Below, one piece after another: positions 1-5,920 of a stretch of 6,642 bases of DNA. The position numbers and the translations under genes were made by a program. Numbering within the stretch: the stretch's first letter is position 1; each line of letters begins with the position of its first letter. The notes under the pieces are model-generated. The model made no database searches, was not told where the DNA came from, and was given only the letters and a program-made list of their open reading frames with translations. Source of the DNA: a bacterium (lineage in GTDB: Bacteria > Patescibacteriota > Patescibacteriia > 2-12-FULL-60-25); assembly GCA_020056125.1 (NCBI GenBank), contig JAGVIJ010000050.1, positions 1 to 6,642 on the forward strand, written 5' to 3'.

Positions 1-1113
1 ATGATCCATCCACTGGCTCATGCCGCTCTCCATAACGATGGGCAAAGTATCTCCGCCGCCCACCGCGCCAAAAGCCGATCCGCGGCTGCGCGCCGCAATA
101 ATTTGCATTAAAACCTTTGAGCCATGAGAAAAAATCGGCATCTCGGTTACGCCCACGGGACCGTTCCACACCACGGTCTTGGCGCCGCGAATAATCTTGG
201 ACCACTGAATCATGGTTTCCGTGCCGATATCGCCGATCATATCCAACTTTCCAACTTCTTGAACCGGCACCACGCGCACCTTGGCTTGCGGCGCAATTTT
301 TTTAGCCACCACCACGTCAATGGGCAAAACTAATTTTTTATTTTTAACTAATTTTTTTGCCTGATCCAACGCTTCTTTTTCCACCCAAGACTTACCGATG
401 GGCAACCCCTTGGCTAAAAAGAAAACATGCGCCATGGCGCCGCCGATCAATACCTTATCCGCCTTTTCCATGAGAATTTTCAGCGTCTCTATTTTGCCGG
501 ATAACTTTGCGCCGCCGATGATGGCCACAAACGGTTTAGCCGGATGATGCAAAAGACGAGATAGCGCGTGCACCTCGGCACACAAAGCCGGGCCCGCATA
601 AGCCGGAATATATTCAGTCACACCCACGACCGAGGCGTGCGCGCGATGGCTGGAGGCAAACGCTTCGTTGATAAATAAATCTCCCAACGAAGCCAAGGCT
701 CTGCCGAGCCGCGGATCATTCTCTTCTTCCCCCTTAAAAAATCTGACGTTTTCCAATAAACCAACTTGGCCGGGCCTTAAACTATGAATAAATTTTTTAG
801 CTTGCGCCAAACCCGCCGGTTGATCCACGCGGTATTTAATAAATTTTAAATCCAAACCCAATTGAGCTTTGACTTTGGGAATAAGATGGCGCGTGGAAAA
901 TTCATCCTCCTGATTTTTTGGCCGACCCAAATGCGTCATCACCACCACCACAGCTTTGCGCGCGCGCAAATCCGCAATGGTCGGACCAACCATTTTGAAT
1001 TTCAATGAATCAACATCCGCCATCTCCCCTTTCAGCGGCACATTCCAATCCACGCGCATCAACACGCGTTGGCCTTTTAAAACTTGGCCGGTTGGTAACT
1101 GTTTTAATTTCAT
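1..1113 (-). CDS. pgk: Phosphoglycerate kinase, C-terminus cut by window edge
   Basis: Catalyses the reversible phosphate transfer from 1,3-bisphosphoglycerate to ADP, the first ATP-yielding step of lower glycolysis, in the cytoplasm. I translated 371 codons without a stop to the window edge. Visible motifs: RVDWNVP (20-26), THLGRP (60-65), LLENVRF (119-125), NEAFASSHRAHAS (149-161), GGAKLSGK (200-207), WNGPVGVTE (316-324) and GGGDT (352-356). The visible part ends at GMSQWMDH, just before the family's usual STGGGA segment, so about 20-30 residues are missing; this is the window edge, not a truncation. The substrate-binding His61, Arg64, Arg124 and Arg157 and hinge lysines Lys203 and Lys207 are present, but the usual catalytic Arg of the 'RI...PTI' block aligns with Lys38. 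The ATG at 1113 is the natural N-terminus for the family and has no good Shine-Dalgarno. It lies 49 nt after the phosphoesterase gene and follows gap in the same direction. Identity is secure. Confidence 0.97.
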   Translation of the reverse strand, partial: MKLKQLPTGQVLKGQRVLMRVDWNVPLKGEMADVDSLKFKMVGPTIADLRARKAVVVVMTHLGRPKNQEDEFSTRHLIPKVKAQLGLDLKFIKYRVDQPAGLAQAKKFIHSLRPGQVGLLENVRFFKGEEENDPRLGRALASLGDLFINEAFASSHRAHASVVGVTEYIPAYAGPALCAEVHALSRLLHHPAKPFVAIIGGAKLSGKIETLKILMEKADKVLIGGAMAHVFFLAKGLPIGKSWVEKEALDQAKKLVKNKKLVLPIDVVVAKKIAPQAKVRVVPVQEVGKLDMIGDIGTETMIQWSKIIRGAKTVVWNGPVGVTEMPIFSHGSKVLMQIIAARSRGSAFGAVGGGDTLPIVMESGMSQWMDH

Positions 1114-1120
1114 GACCTAT

Positions 1121-1129
1121 ATTGTATCA
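1121..1129 (-). promoter_or_regulatory. Possible extended -10 element for a leaderless pgk transcript
   Basis: On the minus strand the sequence reads TGATACAAT: a TG dinucleotide, one base, then TACAAT (5 of 6 to TATAAT). Only 7 nt separate it from the pgk ATG, so transcription would start at or next to the start codon, giving a leaderless message. No convincing -35 hexamer lies upstream; that space is filled by the heptamer array. A chance match is possible, and pgk may simply be read through from upstream. Confidence 0.3.
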
Positions 1130-1157
1130 CTGTTCCTTGTCTCTTGCTCCCTGTCTC
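1130..1157 (-). repeat. Four degenerate heptamers, purine-rich array
   Basis: The 28 bases between the phosphoesterase stop and pgk divide exactly, on the minus strand, into four 7-nt units fitting GRRRCAR (for example GAGACAG and GGAGCAA). No gene overlaps it. The array abuts the possible -10 element of pgk. A second 28-bp array of four heptamers with a different consensus lies at 5921-5948. It resembles in architecture the short tandemly repeated heptanucleotides known from filamentous cyanobacteria. Its function is unknown. Confidence 0.6.
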
Positions 1158-1162
1158 ACAAA

Positions 1163-2068
1163 TTAAATCCCCACCTCAATCACTGTAATCTCCGGCGGGC
1201 AGAATAAACGCGCCCCAAAATCCGATTCCCCACAGCCGGCTGAAATAATCATTGGTATGCCGCGAATCATTTTGCGCCCTCGATCAACCTTGCGTCCCAA
1301 TTTAGCCGGGATCGGCATCAGCGCACCGATCAGCGGTAGACGCACCTGCCCGCCATGCGTATTGCCGGCCAAAATCAAATCCGTATCATTCTCTTCAAAA
1401 TCCAACACAGCATCCGGTTCATGCGCCAAAGTCAGATGCGGCATTTGATGGCTGGCGCGCAGCGGCGGTATTGATGGCCGACCGTGCCAATGATCATCCA
1501 AAGCCGATAATTGAAGTTCGCGGCCATCTTTGCGCAAAGTGGTATGTGCGTTGGTTAAATCAACCAATCCCCAGGCGCGCAAAGTTTCGCGCACTGCACC
1601 CGGGTCATCCAAAAAATCATGGTTGCCCAAAACAAAATATCTTCCCAAGCGCGCGGTCACGCCGGACATGGCTTTTAAATCATGAATCCGTGTTGCGTCT
1701 CCGTTGACATAATCTCCGCCCAACAACAAAACATCCGGATCTAAGGCTTGTGCCTCGATAGCCAATCTTTCATACCAGGCTGGCGCGCGCGAAACTCCGG
1801 CATGAAAATCCGACATCAACACTACGCGAATCCAGGCTTTGGGTTCTGCCACTAATTTTTCTCTAAAGCGTTTGACTGACAGGCGCCGCGGCCCCACAAA
1901 AATTCCGTAAATAATTAAACAAAAACCAAGCGCAAATAACCAACCCAAAATAGATAGACGACCGTCGGCGCGCCAATCAAAATACACCACGGCCAGGGCG
2001 CTAAGACCCAATAAAAAAGCTACGAGCTTTAACCCAAATCCAAAATTCAGTCTTGTTTCAAGCCGCAT
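1163..2068 (-). CDS. Membrane-tethered calcineurin-like metallophosphoesterase (YkuE/COG1408 type)
   Basis: Predicted binuclear-metal phosphoesterase of 301 residues. Two hydrophobic segments (about 11-31 and 39-59) with a basic stretch after the second (GPRRLSVKRFR) suggest an N-terminal hairpin anchor with a cytoplasmic catalytic domain. The metal-site blocks follow in the usual order: SDFHAG (86-91), GGDY (117-120), GNHD (148-151), His216 in LAHEP, and GNTHGGQ (235-241), followed by the C-terminal CPPEI (290-294) typical of YkuE-like proteins. The last metal block is normally GHTHGGQ; here Asn236 stands in place of the first His. Substrate is not predictable: relatives act on lipid-linked or nucleotide phosphates. 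It lies 27 nt after gap and 49 nt before pgk, probably in one operon. The ATG at 2068 is the first in-frame start after the gap stop; a GGAG lies upstream but about 21 nt away, too far to serve normally. The family call is firm; the precise role is unknown. Confidence 0.9.
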   Translation of the reverse strand: MRLETRLNFGFGLKLVAFLLGLSALAVVYFDWRADGRLSILGWLFALGFCLIIYGIFVGPRRLSVKRFREKLVAEPKAWIRVVLMSDFHAGVSRAPAWYERLAIEAQALDPDVLLLGGDYVNGDATRIHDLKAMSGVTARLGRYFVLGNHDFLDDPGAVRETLRAWGLVDLTNAHTTLRKDGRELQLSALDDHWHGRPSIPPLRASHQMPHLTLAHEPDAVLDFEENDTDLILAGNTHGGQVRLPLIGALMPIPAKLGRKVDRGRKMIRGIPMIISAGCGESDFGARLFCPPEITVIEVGI

Positions 2069-2095
2069 AAATTCACGTTGCGCGAAATGCTCCGG

Positions 2096-3106
2096 TTAAG
2101 ATTTCAAAGTCTTACCGACTAAAAGCGCCATTTCCACCAAACGGCACGAATACCCCCATTCATTATCATACCAAGCCAAAACTTTTACCAAATCTCCATC
2201 CACCACATTGGTAAACGGCAGATCCACGATGGCTGAAGCTGGATTGCCCACAAAATCTCCGGACACCAAATCCTCTTCGGTCACCTCTACGATGCCTTTA
2301 AATCGCGCGCTCTTGGCCGCGGCTTTAAACACTTTATTTATTTCTTGCACCGTGGTTTTGCGTTTCAATAAAAAAGTGAAATCCGCCAGCGACACGCAGG
2401 CCGTGGGTACGCGCACGGAAATTCCATCGAATAAACTTTTCAGCGCCGGGATGGTTTCTGTAGTGGCTAAGGCTGCGCCCGTAGTGGTCGGCACGATATT
2501 GGTGGCCGCGGCGCGCGCCCGGCGTAAATCTTTGTGCGGACCGTCCTGCAAATTTTGATCAGCCGTATAAGAGTGCACCGTGGTCATCATGGCTTTTTTA
2601 ATGCCAAAATGTTCTTGCATGATGGCGGCCACCGGCGCAATACAATTGGTGGTGCAGCTCGCGTTATTGATTACTTCGTGTTTAGCGCCCGCGCCTTTTT
2701 CGTTCACACCAAACACATGCGTGGGCACGCCCCCGCCTTTAGCCGGCGCTGAAATAATCACACGCCGCGCTCCGGCCTTGAGATGACCCGAGGCGCCCTC
2801 CAAATTGGTAAACCGACCGGTGCACTCCAGCACAATATCAACTTTATATTCTCCCCAAGGCAATTGCTCGGTTTCTTTTACGGCAAACACCGGAATTTTT
2901 TTGCCTTCCACGATTAAATTTTTATCATCGTGCGAAACTTTTTTATCCCAGGCGCGATAAGTGGAATCATGTTTTAAAAGATGCGCCAGAGTTTTGGCGT
3001 CGGTTAAATCATTCACTGCCACCACCTCAAAACCCGGCTTTCCAAAACCGGCTTTAAAAGTCATGCGGCCGATGCGGCCAAACCCGTTAATGGCAATGCG
3101 TGGCAT
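2096..3106 (-). CDS. gap: Glyceraldehyde-3-phosphate dehydrogenase, type I, phosphorylating
   Basis: Converts glyceraldehyde 3-phosphate, NAD+ and phosphate to 1,3-bisphosphoglycerate and NADH, feeding the kinase encoded downstream. Full length at 336 residues, typical for the family. The N-terminal Rossmann motif NGFGRIGR spans 7-14, and Asp33 in VND is the residue usually associated with NAD rather than NADP preference. The catalytic block is NNASCTTNC (147-155) with nucleophile Cys151 and general base His178 in TVHSYT. The anion-site loop with PHKDLRRARAAA (190-201) and the C-terminal WYDNEWGYS (312-320) are intact. The usual 'LDLPHKD' reads LQDGPHKD, a local variant near the cofactor site. 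The start at 3106 gives the canonical N-terminus MPRIAINGFG. It begins 11 nt after the stop of the surface-protein gene, with an AT-rich leader and no clear Shine-Dalgarno, so it is very likely co-transcribed with that gene. All key catalytic residues are present. Confidence 0.98.
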   Translation of the reverse strand: MPRIAINGFGRIGRMTFKAGFGKPGFEVVAVNDLTDAKTLAHLLKHDSTYRAWDKKVSHDDKNLIVEGKKIPVFAVKETEQLPWGEYKVDIVLECTGRFTNLEGASGHLKAGARRVIISAPAKGGGVPTHVFGVNEKGAGAKHEVINNASCTTNCIAPVAAIMQEHFGIKKAMMTTVHSYTADQNLQDGPHKDLRRARAAATNIVPTTTGAALATTETIPALKSLFDGISVRVPTACVSLADFTFLLKRKTTVQEINKVFKAAAKSARFKGIVEVTEEDLVSGDFVGNPASAIVDLPFTNVVDGDLVKVLAWYDNEWGYSCRLVEMALLVGKTLKS

Positions 3107-3117
3107 AAAAAATTTTA

Positions 3118-4245
3118 TTAATTATCTTTCTTAGTACGATGTTTAACTTCAAAGGCCACAGCCATCATGGCGAACAACAACACCGCGCCCCACCACATTC
3201 CGGCGCTACCCCAACCTTTTTTAGCCGGTGCGGATGTTTGTTCAGTCGCTTGGCCAGAGTCAGAATCGGCAAAAGATCCGGGCGCAGTTGAAACCACCAG
3301 ATATTCCGTATCCGTGGTATTGCCTGTGGTCTCATCCCCGGCCGCGACGCCGTCCACGGAATCATCACCAAATCCATTGGCCGCTGAGTTCGCCGAACGA
3401 TTGGCAATAGCCACTGTCGCTCCCGGCGGGGAAACTACTGAATCCTGATCTGCGTCAGAAGCTTCATCCGTTGCCGGACTTGGCGGCGCTGACGAACGAG
3501 CCAGCGGCGCCAATGGCTCTGCCGGCGTTGTTCCTCCAGAGGCCGGAGGCGCCGGTGGCGGATCAGGCCGCGACTTATTGGGATCTAACGGAAAAGCATC
3601 ATTTTTATCGCTCACCCCATCGCCATCAGTATCAACTTTTAAAGGATCCGTACCCAACGCCGCTTCTTCCACATCGCTCAAGCCATCATTGTCATCATCG
3701 GTGTCCGCTGAATTATCTATACCATCCCCATCCGTATCATAGGCCTTGGTTGGATCCAACGGATAAAGGTCCTGGCTGTCAGGCACACCGTCATTATCAT
3801 CATCCGTGTCCAACAAATCACCCGCTCCATCGTTGTCATTGTCGCCATCAATATACAACTCTTTACTCAATGTACCGCCTGTCCAACCCGGCGAACTAAG
3901 CGTGGCTTTCATGGTAATCACACCGGATGCTTTGGGCGTCCAACTCATCCACACTTCTTCGGTTCTGCCTGACGCTTTATAAGAAAAAGGGGTTGTACCC
4001 AGGCTCACATCATTGGCAAAAAATTCTATAGCGCCATCCACGTCCTGATCACAATTAGGATCTACCGTGACATAAATCTTTGCCTGTTGGTTCACCACCG
4101 GTGCGCCCGGCACAAAAATCATGTCATTGGGAATCATGGGCACCAGGCAATTGGAATCCTCGGCAAAAACCCAAGGCGTAAAAAATAATCCGCCCCACAA
4201 AAACACGGCGGATAAAACTATAAAAATTTTAGTGCTGATACGCAT
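3118..4245 (-). CDS. Secreted, C-terminally membrane-anchored TSP3-repeat surface protein
   Basis: Hypothetical cell-surface protein of 375 residues; no specific function recognised. A signal peptide (1-28) has a hydrophobic core and a plausible cleavage after VFA. Residues about 35-132 look like a beta-rich, Ig-like region with Cys33 and Cys65 as a possible disulfide. Residues about 133-225 hold thrombospondin type 3 repeats rich in calcium-binding aspartates: DTDDDNDG occurs twice (146-153, 181-188) and DTDGDG twice (170-175, 205-210), with YPLDP and FPLDP punctuating them. A Pro/Ala/Ser/Asp-rich low-complexity stalk follows (about 226-345), then a single hydrophobic helix (about 348-366) and a basic tail (KHRTKKDN). 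The layout predicts an extracellular calcium-stiffened rod on a flexible stalk held in the membrane. A TATAAT box lies 10 nt upstream of the ATG. gap starts 11 nt downstream, an unusual partner for a surface protein. Confidence 0.88.
   Translation of the reverse strand: MRISTKIFIVLSAVFLWGGLFFTPWVFAEDSNCLVPMIPNDMIFVPGAPVVNQQAKIYVTVDPNCDQDVDGAIEFFANDVSLGTTPFSYKASGRTEEVWMSWTPKASGVITMKATLSSPGWTGGTLSKELYIDGDNDNDGAGDLLDTDDDNDGVPDSQDLYPLDPTKAYDTDGDGIDNSADTDDDNDGLSDVEEAALGTDPLKVDTDGDGVSDKNDAFPLDPNKSRPDPPPAPPASGGTTPAEPLAPLARSSAPPSPATDEASDADQDSVVSPPGATVAIANRSANSAANGFGDDSVDGVAAGDETTGNTTDTEYLVVSTAPGSFADSDSGQATEQTSAPAKKGWGSAGMWWGAVLLFAMMAVAFEVKHRTKKDN
3571..3849 (-). other. TSP3 calcium-binding repeat region within the surface protein
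   Basis: This part encodes residues 133-225: successive Asp/Asn/Gly motifs of the DxDxDG kind separated by short spacers with LDP or TDP. In thrombospondin type 3 repeats such aspartates wrap calcium ions and stiffen the chain. The repeated Asp codons make the opposite strand His/Pro-rich and open, but that is a shadow of this repeat, not a gene. Confidence 0.85.
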
Positions 4246-4255
4246 AACATCGAAT

Positions 4256-4284
4256 ATTATACCTCAAGCGGAATAAAAATTAAA
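4256..4284 (-). promoter_or_regulatory. Promoter of the surface protein-gap-phosphoesterase-pgk unit
   Basis: A perfect TATAAT lies at 4256-4261 on the minus strand, 10 nt before the surface-protein ATG. A weak -35 (TTTAAT, 3 of 6 to TTGACA) sits 17 bp upstream at 4279-4284, directly next to the tsf terminator. A start 6-8 nt past the -10 leaves a 5' untranslated region of only about 2-4 nt, so the message should be leaderless or nearly so, in line with the lack of any Shine-Dalgarno here. Location right after a terminator and right before a gene supports it. Confidence 0.65.
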
Positions 4285-4285
4285 C

Positions 4286-4315
4286 CAAAAACACCCCGTC
4301 CATGAGGTGTTTTTG
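4286..4315 (-). terminator. Intrinsic terminator of rpsB-tsf
   Basis: On the minus strand CAAAAACACC and GGTGTTTTTG form a perfect 10-bp stem, extendable by U-G and C-G pairs to 12 bp with loop AUGGAC. The 3' arm contains five U, and further U-rich sequence follows. Because the 5' arm is A-rich it could also work in the other direction, but no plus-strand gene is seen. A separate small hairpin (AGGCT/AGCCT, loop UAUU in the RNA) at 4321-4334 lies between the tsf stop and this terminator. Confidence 0.85.
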
Positions 4316-4336
4316 TCAACAGGCTAATAAGCCTTT

Positions 4337-4921
4337 CTACATTTGGAAACGAACAAACCGCGCGATCCGAATATTTTCTCCTATTTTTGCCACCTTCCCG
4401 GCCAGTAAACCTTCCACGGTCTGATCTTCATCTTTGAAAAAAGATTGTTTGGTTAAACACACTTCAGCCTGCCATTTTTTCAACTTGCCTTCAACCATTT
4501 TTTCTTGAACCTCAACCGGCTTGTTCTCTGCAGCGCTTTCCGCGATAAACACCTGGCGCTGTGCCTCCAATTCATTTGCCGGGATTGTCTCTGGTGAGAC
4601 ATAGGTCGGATCCATTGCCGCCACTTGCATGGCGATCTCGTTCCCTAAATCTTGAAACTCTTGATTGCGCGCTACGAAATCAGTTTCGCATTGCAATTCC
4701 ACCAAAGCGCCGAGTTTATGCGTATGATGGATATAACACGCCACCACTCCTTCGGCTGTAGTGCATACGCCTTTTTTAGCGGCTTTAACCGCGCCTCTCT
4801 TTTTTAAAATTTCCAAGGCCTTGTCCGAATCACCACCCGCTTCTTCTAAAGCGGCTTTGGCGTCCATTATGCCCGCGCCTGTGCGCTGGCGAAGCTCCAT
4901 GGCTAATTTTGCATCAACCAT
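4337..4921 (-). CDS. tsf: Elongation factor Ts, short form
   Basis: Guanine-nucleotide exchange factor that releases GDP from EF-Tu so that it can rebind GTP and aminoacyl-tRNA. The 194 residues begin with the UBA-like EF-Tu-binding domain (about 1-50; RQRTGAGIMDAKAALEEAGG at 11-30), followed by the core with the diagnostic TDFVARN (80-86), which reaches into the EF-Tu nucleotide site. The C-terminal part includes LTKQSFFKDEDQTV (156-169) and ends GENIRIARFVRF. It is much shorter than the roughly 280-residue E. coli protein and resembles the compact Thermus-type form, with one core subdomain rather than two and no coiled-coil insert; this is complete for that type, not truncated. It lies 59 nt after rpsB, the conserved bacterial pairing, and is probably co-transcribed. 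The ATG at 4921 gives the expected N-terminus but is preceded only by AT-rich sequence without a Shine-Dalgarno. It ends in TAG just before a terminator. Confidence 0.97.
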   Translation of the reverse strand: MVDAKLAMELRQRTGAGIMDAKAALEEAGGDSDKALEILKKRGAVKAAKKGVCTTAEGVVACYIHHTHKLGALVELQCETDFVARNQEFQDLGNEIAMQVAAMDPTYVSPETIPANELEAQRQVFIAESAAENKPVEVQEKMVEGKLKKWQAEVCLTKQSFFKDEDQTVEGLLAGKVAKIGENIRIARFVRFQM

Positions 4922-4980
4922 ATTTATTTTTTAAATGAATTTTTAAAACTTGATGTTTGTCGTTACTTTATGCCGCCGCT

Positions 4981-5754
4981 TTATCTAGTCGGCGCCGGAG
5001 GAAGATCCGGATTAAACGCCGCGGCCGTTGTTTTAAGCGTAACTCCCAATTTAGCTCGATTGCTTTCCCATTCTTTATGTCCTTCTCCGCAGGCTCCGGC
5101 CATGGCCGTTACCATTAAATCCAACGCTTTAACCGCATCGTCGTTGCACGGAATCACATAATCCACGCCCTTGGGATTTACATTAGTATCGCACAAAGCC
5201 ATAATTTTTACACCTCGGCGCTGTGCCTCATCCAACGCAGTTTTATCCTTTTTGATATCCAAGATAAAAACCGCTTCGGGGATTTTGAGCAAATTTTTAA
5301 TACCGCCCACATTGTCCTCCAATTTTTTAATTTGTTCTGAAAACTTTAATTGTTCCAGTTTGGTGTACTTGGCGAGCTCGCCTTTTTCCTGTTTACGTTT
5401 CAAATCTTTATACTTTCTGATCACTTGGTTGATTACCGCAAAGTTGGTCAAGATGCCGCCCAACCAACGCTTGTTCACGTACGGCATTTCAGCTTCAGTG
5501 GCTTTAGCGCTCACCAAAGACGCAGCTTGCTTTTTAGTGCCCACAAACAAAACCACACCGCCGCGCGCCGTGGTTTTCTTAGCAAAATTCAAGGCCTGCT
5601 CCAAAGCTTTTTGGGTTTTCTCCAAATCAATAATATGGATGCCTTGGCGCTCCTCAAAAATAAACGGCTTCATTTTTGGATGCCACTTGGACGTCTTATG
5701 GCCAAAGTGCGCTCCGGCCTGAAGCAACTCTTCGAGTGTTGGTATTTTTACCAT
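4981..5754 (-). CDS. rpsB: 30S ribosomal protein S2
   Basis: Component of the small ribosomal subunit located at the head-body junction and needed for binding of S1 where that protein exists. It has 257 residues with hallmarks AGAHFGH (13-19), NKRWLGGILTN (94-104), a coiled-coil-like basic stretch (about 105-150), DTNVNP (189-194; usually DTNxDP) and IPCNDDA (201-207). The frame stays open 50 codons further upstream to an ATG at 5904, but the start is placed at 5754 because MVKIPTLEELLQAGAHFGH is the usual N-terminus and a strong AAGGAG lies 10 nt before that ATG, while the upstream extension has no S2 similarity and overlaps a promoter and structured leader. tsf follows after 59 nt. Expression is probably controlled through the leader at 5779-5841. 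Confidence 0.98.
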   Translation of the reverse strand: MVKIPTLEELLQAGAHFGHKTSKWHPKMKPFIFEERQGIHIIDLEKTQKALEQALNFAKKTTARGGVVLFVGTKKQAASLVSAKATEAEMPYVNKRWLGGILTNFAVINQVIRKYKDLKRKQEKGELAKYTKLEQLKFSEQIKKLEDNVGGIKNLLKIPEAVFILDIKKDKTALDEAQRRGVKIMALCDTNVNPKGVDYVIPCNDDAVKALDLMVTAMAGACGEGHKEWESNRAKLGVTLKTTAAAFNPDLPPAPTR

Positions 5755-5764
5755 AAAAAAATAA

Positions 5765-5770
5765 CTCCTT
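5765..5770 (-). promoter_or_regulatory. Shine-Dalgarno site of rpsB
   Basis: AAGGAG within AAAAGGAGTT, 10 nt before the ATG at 5754. It is the only strong ribosome binding site in the window and decides the rpsB start. It lies just 8 nt downstream of the closing helix of the leader structure, so folding or protein binding there could affect access. Confidence 0.85.
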
Positions 5771-5778
5771 TTAACCTC

Positions 5779-5841
5779 TCTTTCGCCATGCTCGCGCCCC
5801 ACAATATTATGGGGAGGATGCGACCGTGTTTTTGCGAAAGA
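5779..5841 (-). promoter_or_regulatory. Nested-helix RNA leader of rpsB, candidate S2 autoregulatory element
   Basis: In the transcript three helices nest on one axis. The outer helix is UCUUUCGC/GCGAAAGA, 8 perfect pairs (5834-5841 with 5779-5786). The middle helix is GGUCGC/GCGAGC with one mismatch (5820-5825 with 5790-5795). The apical hairpin is CCCCAU/GUGGGG with loop AAUAUU (5797-5814), five Watson-Crick pairs plus a U-G. The internal loops are asymmetric and A-rich on the 5' side (AAAAACAC). The element ends 8 nt before the Shine-Dalgarno. Ribosomal-protein operons are commonly controlled by the product binding such a leader, and S2 leaders are known in several phyla. Equating this one with S2 control is inference; covariation has not been tested. 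Confidence 0.55.
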
Positions 5842-5855
5842 TGTGTGATTTAATA

Positions 5856-5868
5856 TCTCACTTTGAGA
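5856..5868 (-). other. Small hairpin at the 5' end of the rpsB leader
   Basis: UCUCA and UGAGA pair around an AAG loop, extendable by one G-U pair. It lies a few nucleotides after the predicted transcription start and before the larger nested structure. It could be a 5'-end stabiliser or part of the regulatory fold; chance is also possible for a 5-bp stem. Confidence 0.35.
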
Positions 5869-5875
5869 CGCCGAG

Positions 5876-5904
5876 AGATTATCATGGTTTAAAAAAATTG
5901 GCAA
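5876..5904 (-). promoter_or_regulatory. Putative rpsB-tsf promoter
   Basis: TTGCCA at 5899-5904 matches the -35 consensus in 5 of 6 positions. Downstream either GATAAT at 5878-5883 (5 of 6, spacer 15) or the overlapping TAATCT at 5876-5881 (3 of 6, spacer 17) could be the -10; the first has the better hexamer and the second the better spacing. The spacer carries a T7 tract. A start near 5870 would give a leader of about 115 nt containing both hairpin elements and the Shine-Dalgarno. Confidence 0.5.
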
Positions 5905-5920
5905 TGGGAGGCTCTAACAT

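Noticed and set aside
3471..3899. Plus-strand open frame rich in His and Pro
   Set aside because: It is the complement of the Asp-codon-rich TSP3 repeats and low-complexity stalk; the bias is explained by the real gene on the other strand.
4321..4334. The AGGCT/AGCCT hairpin as an independent terminator
   Set aside because: Only 5 bp and no T-tract directly after it; the stronger terminator lies 6 nt further on.
5171..5722. Long plus-strand open frame (183 codons) opposite rpsB
   Set aside because: It is antisense to a certain ribosomal protein gene, has no recognisable domain, and no plus-strand promoter or ribosome site is evident.
5755..5904. In-frame N-terminal extension of rpsB to an ATG at 5904 (50 extra residues)
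   Set aside because: The extension has no S2 similarity and covers the promoter and leader hairpins. The ATG at 5754 has the Shine-Dalgarno and the canonical N-terminus.
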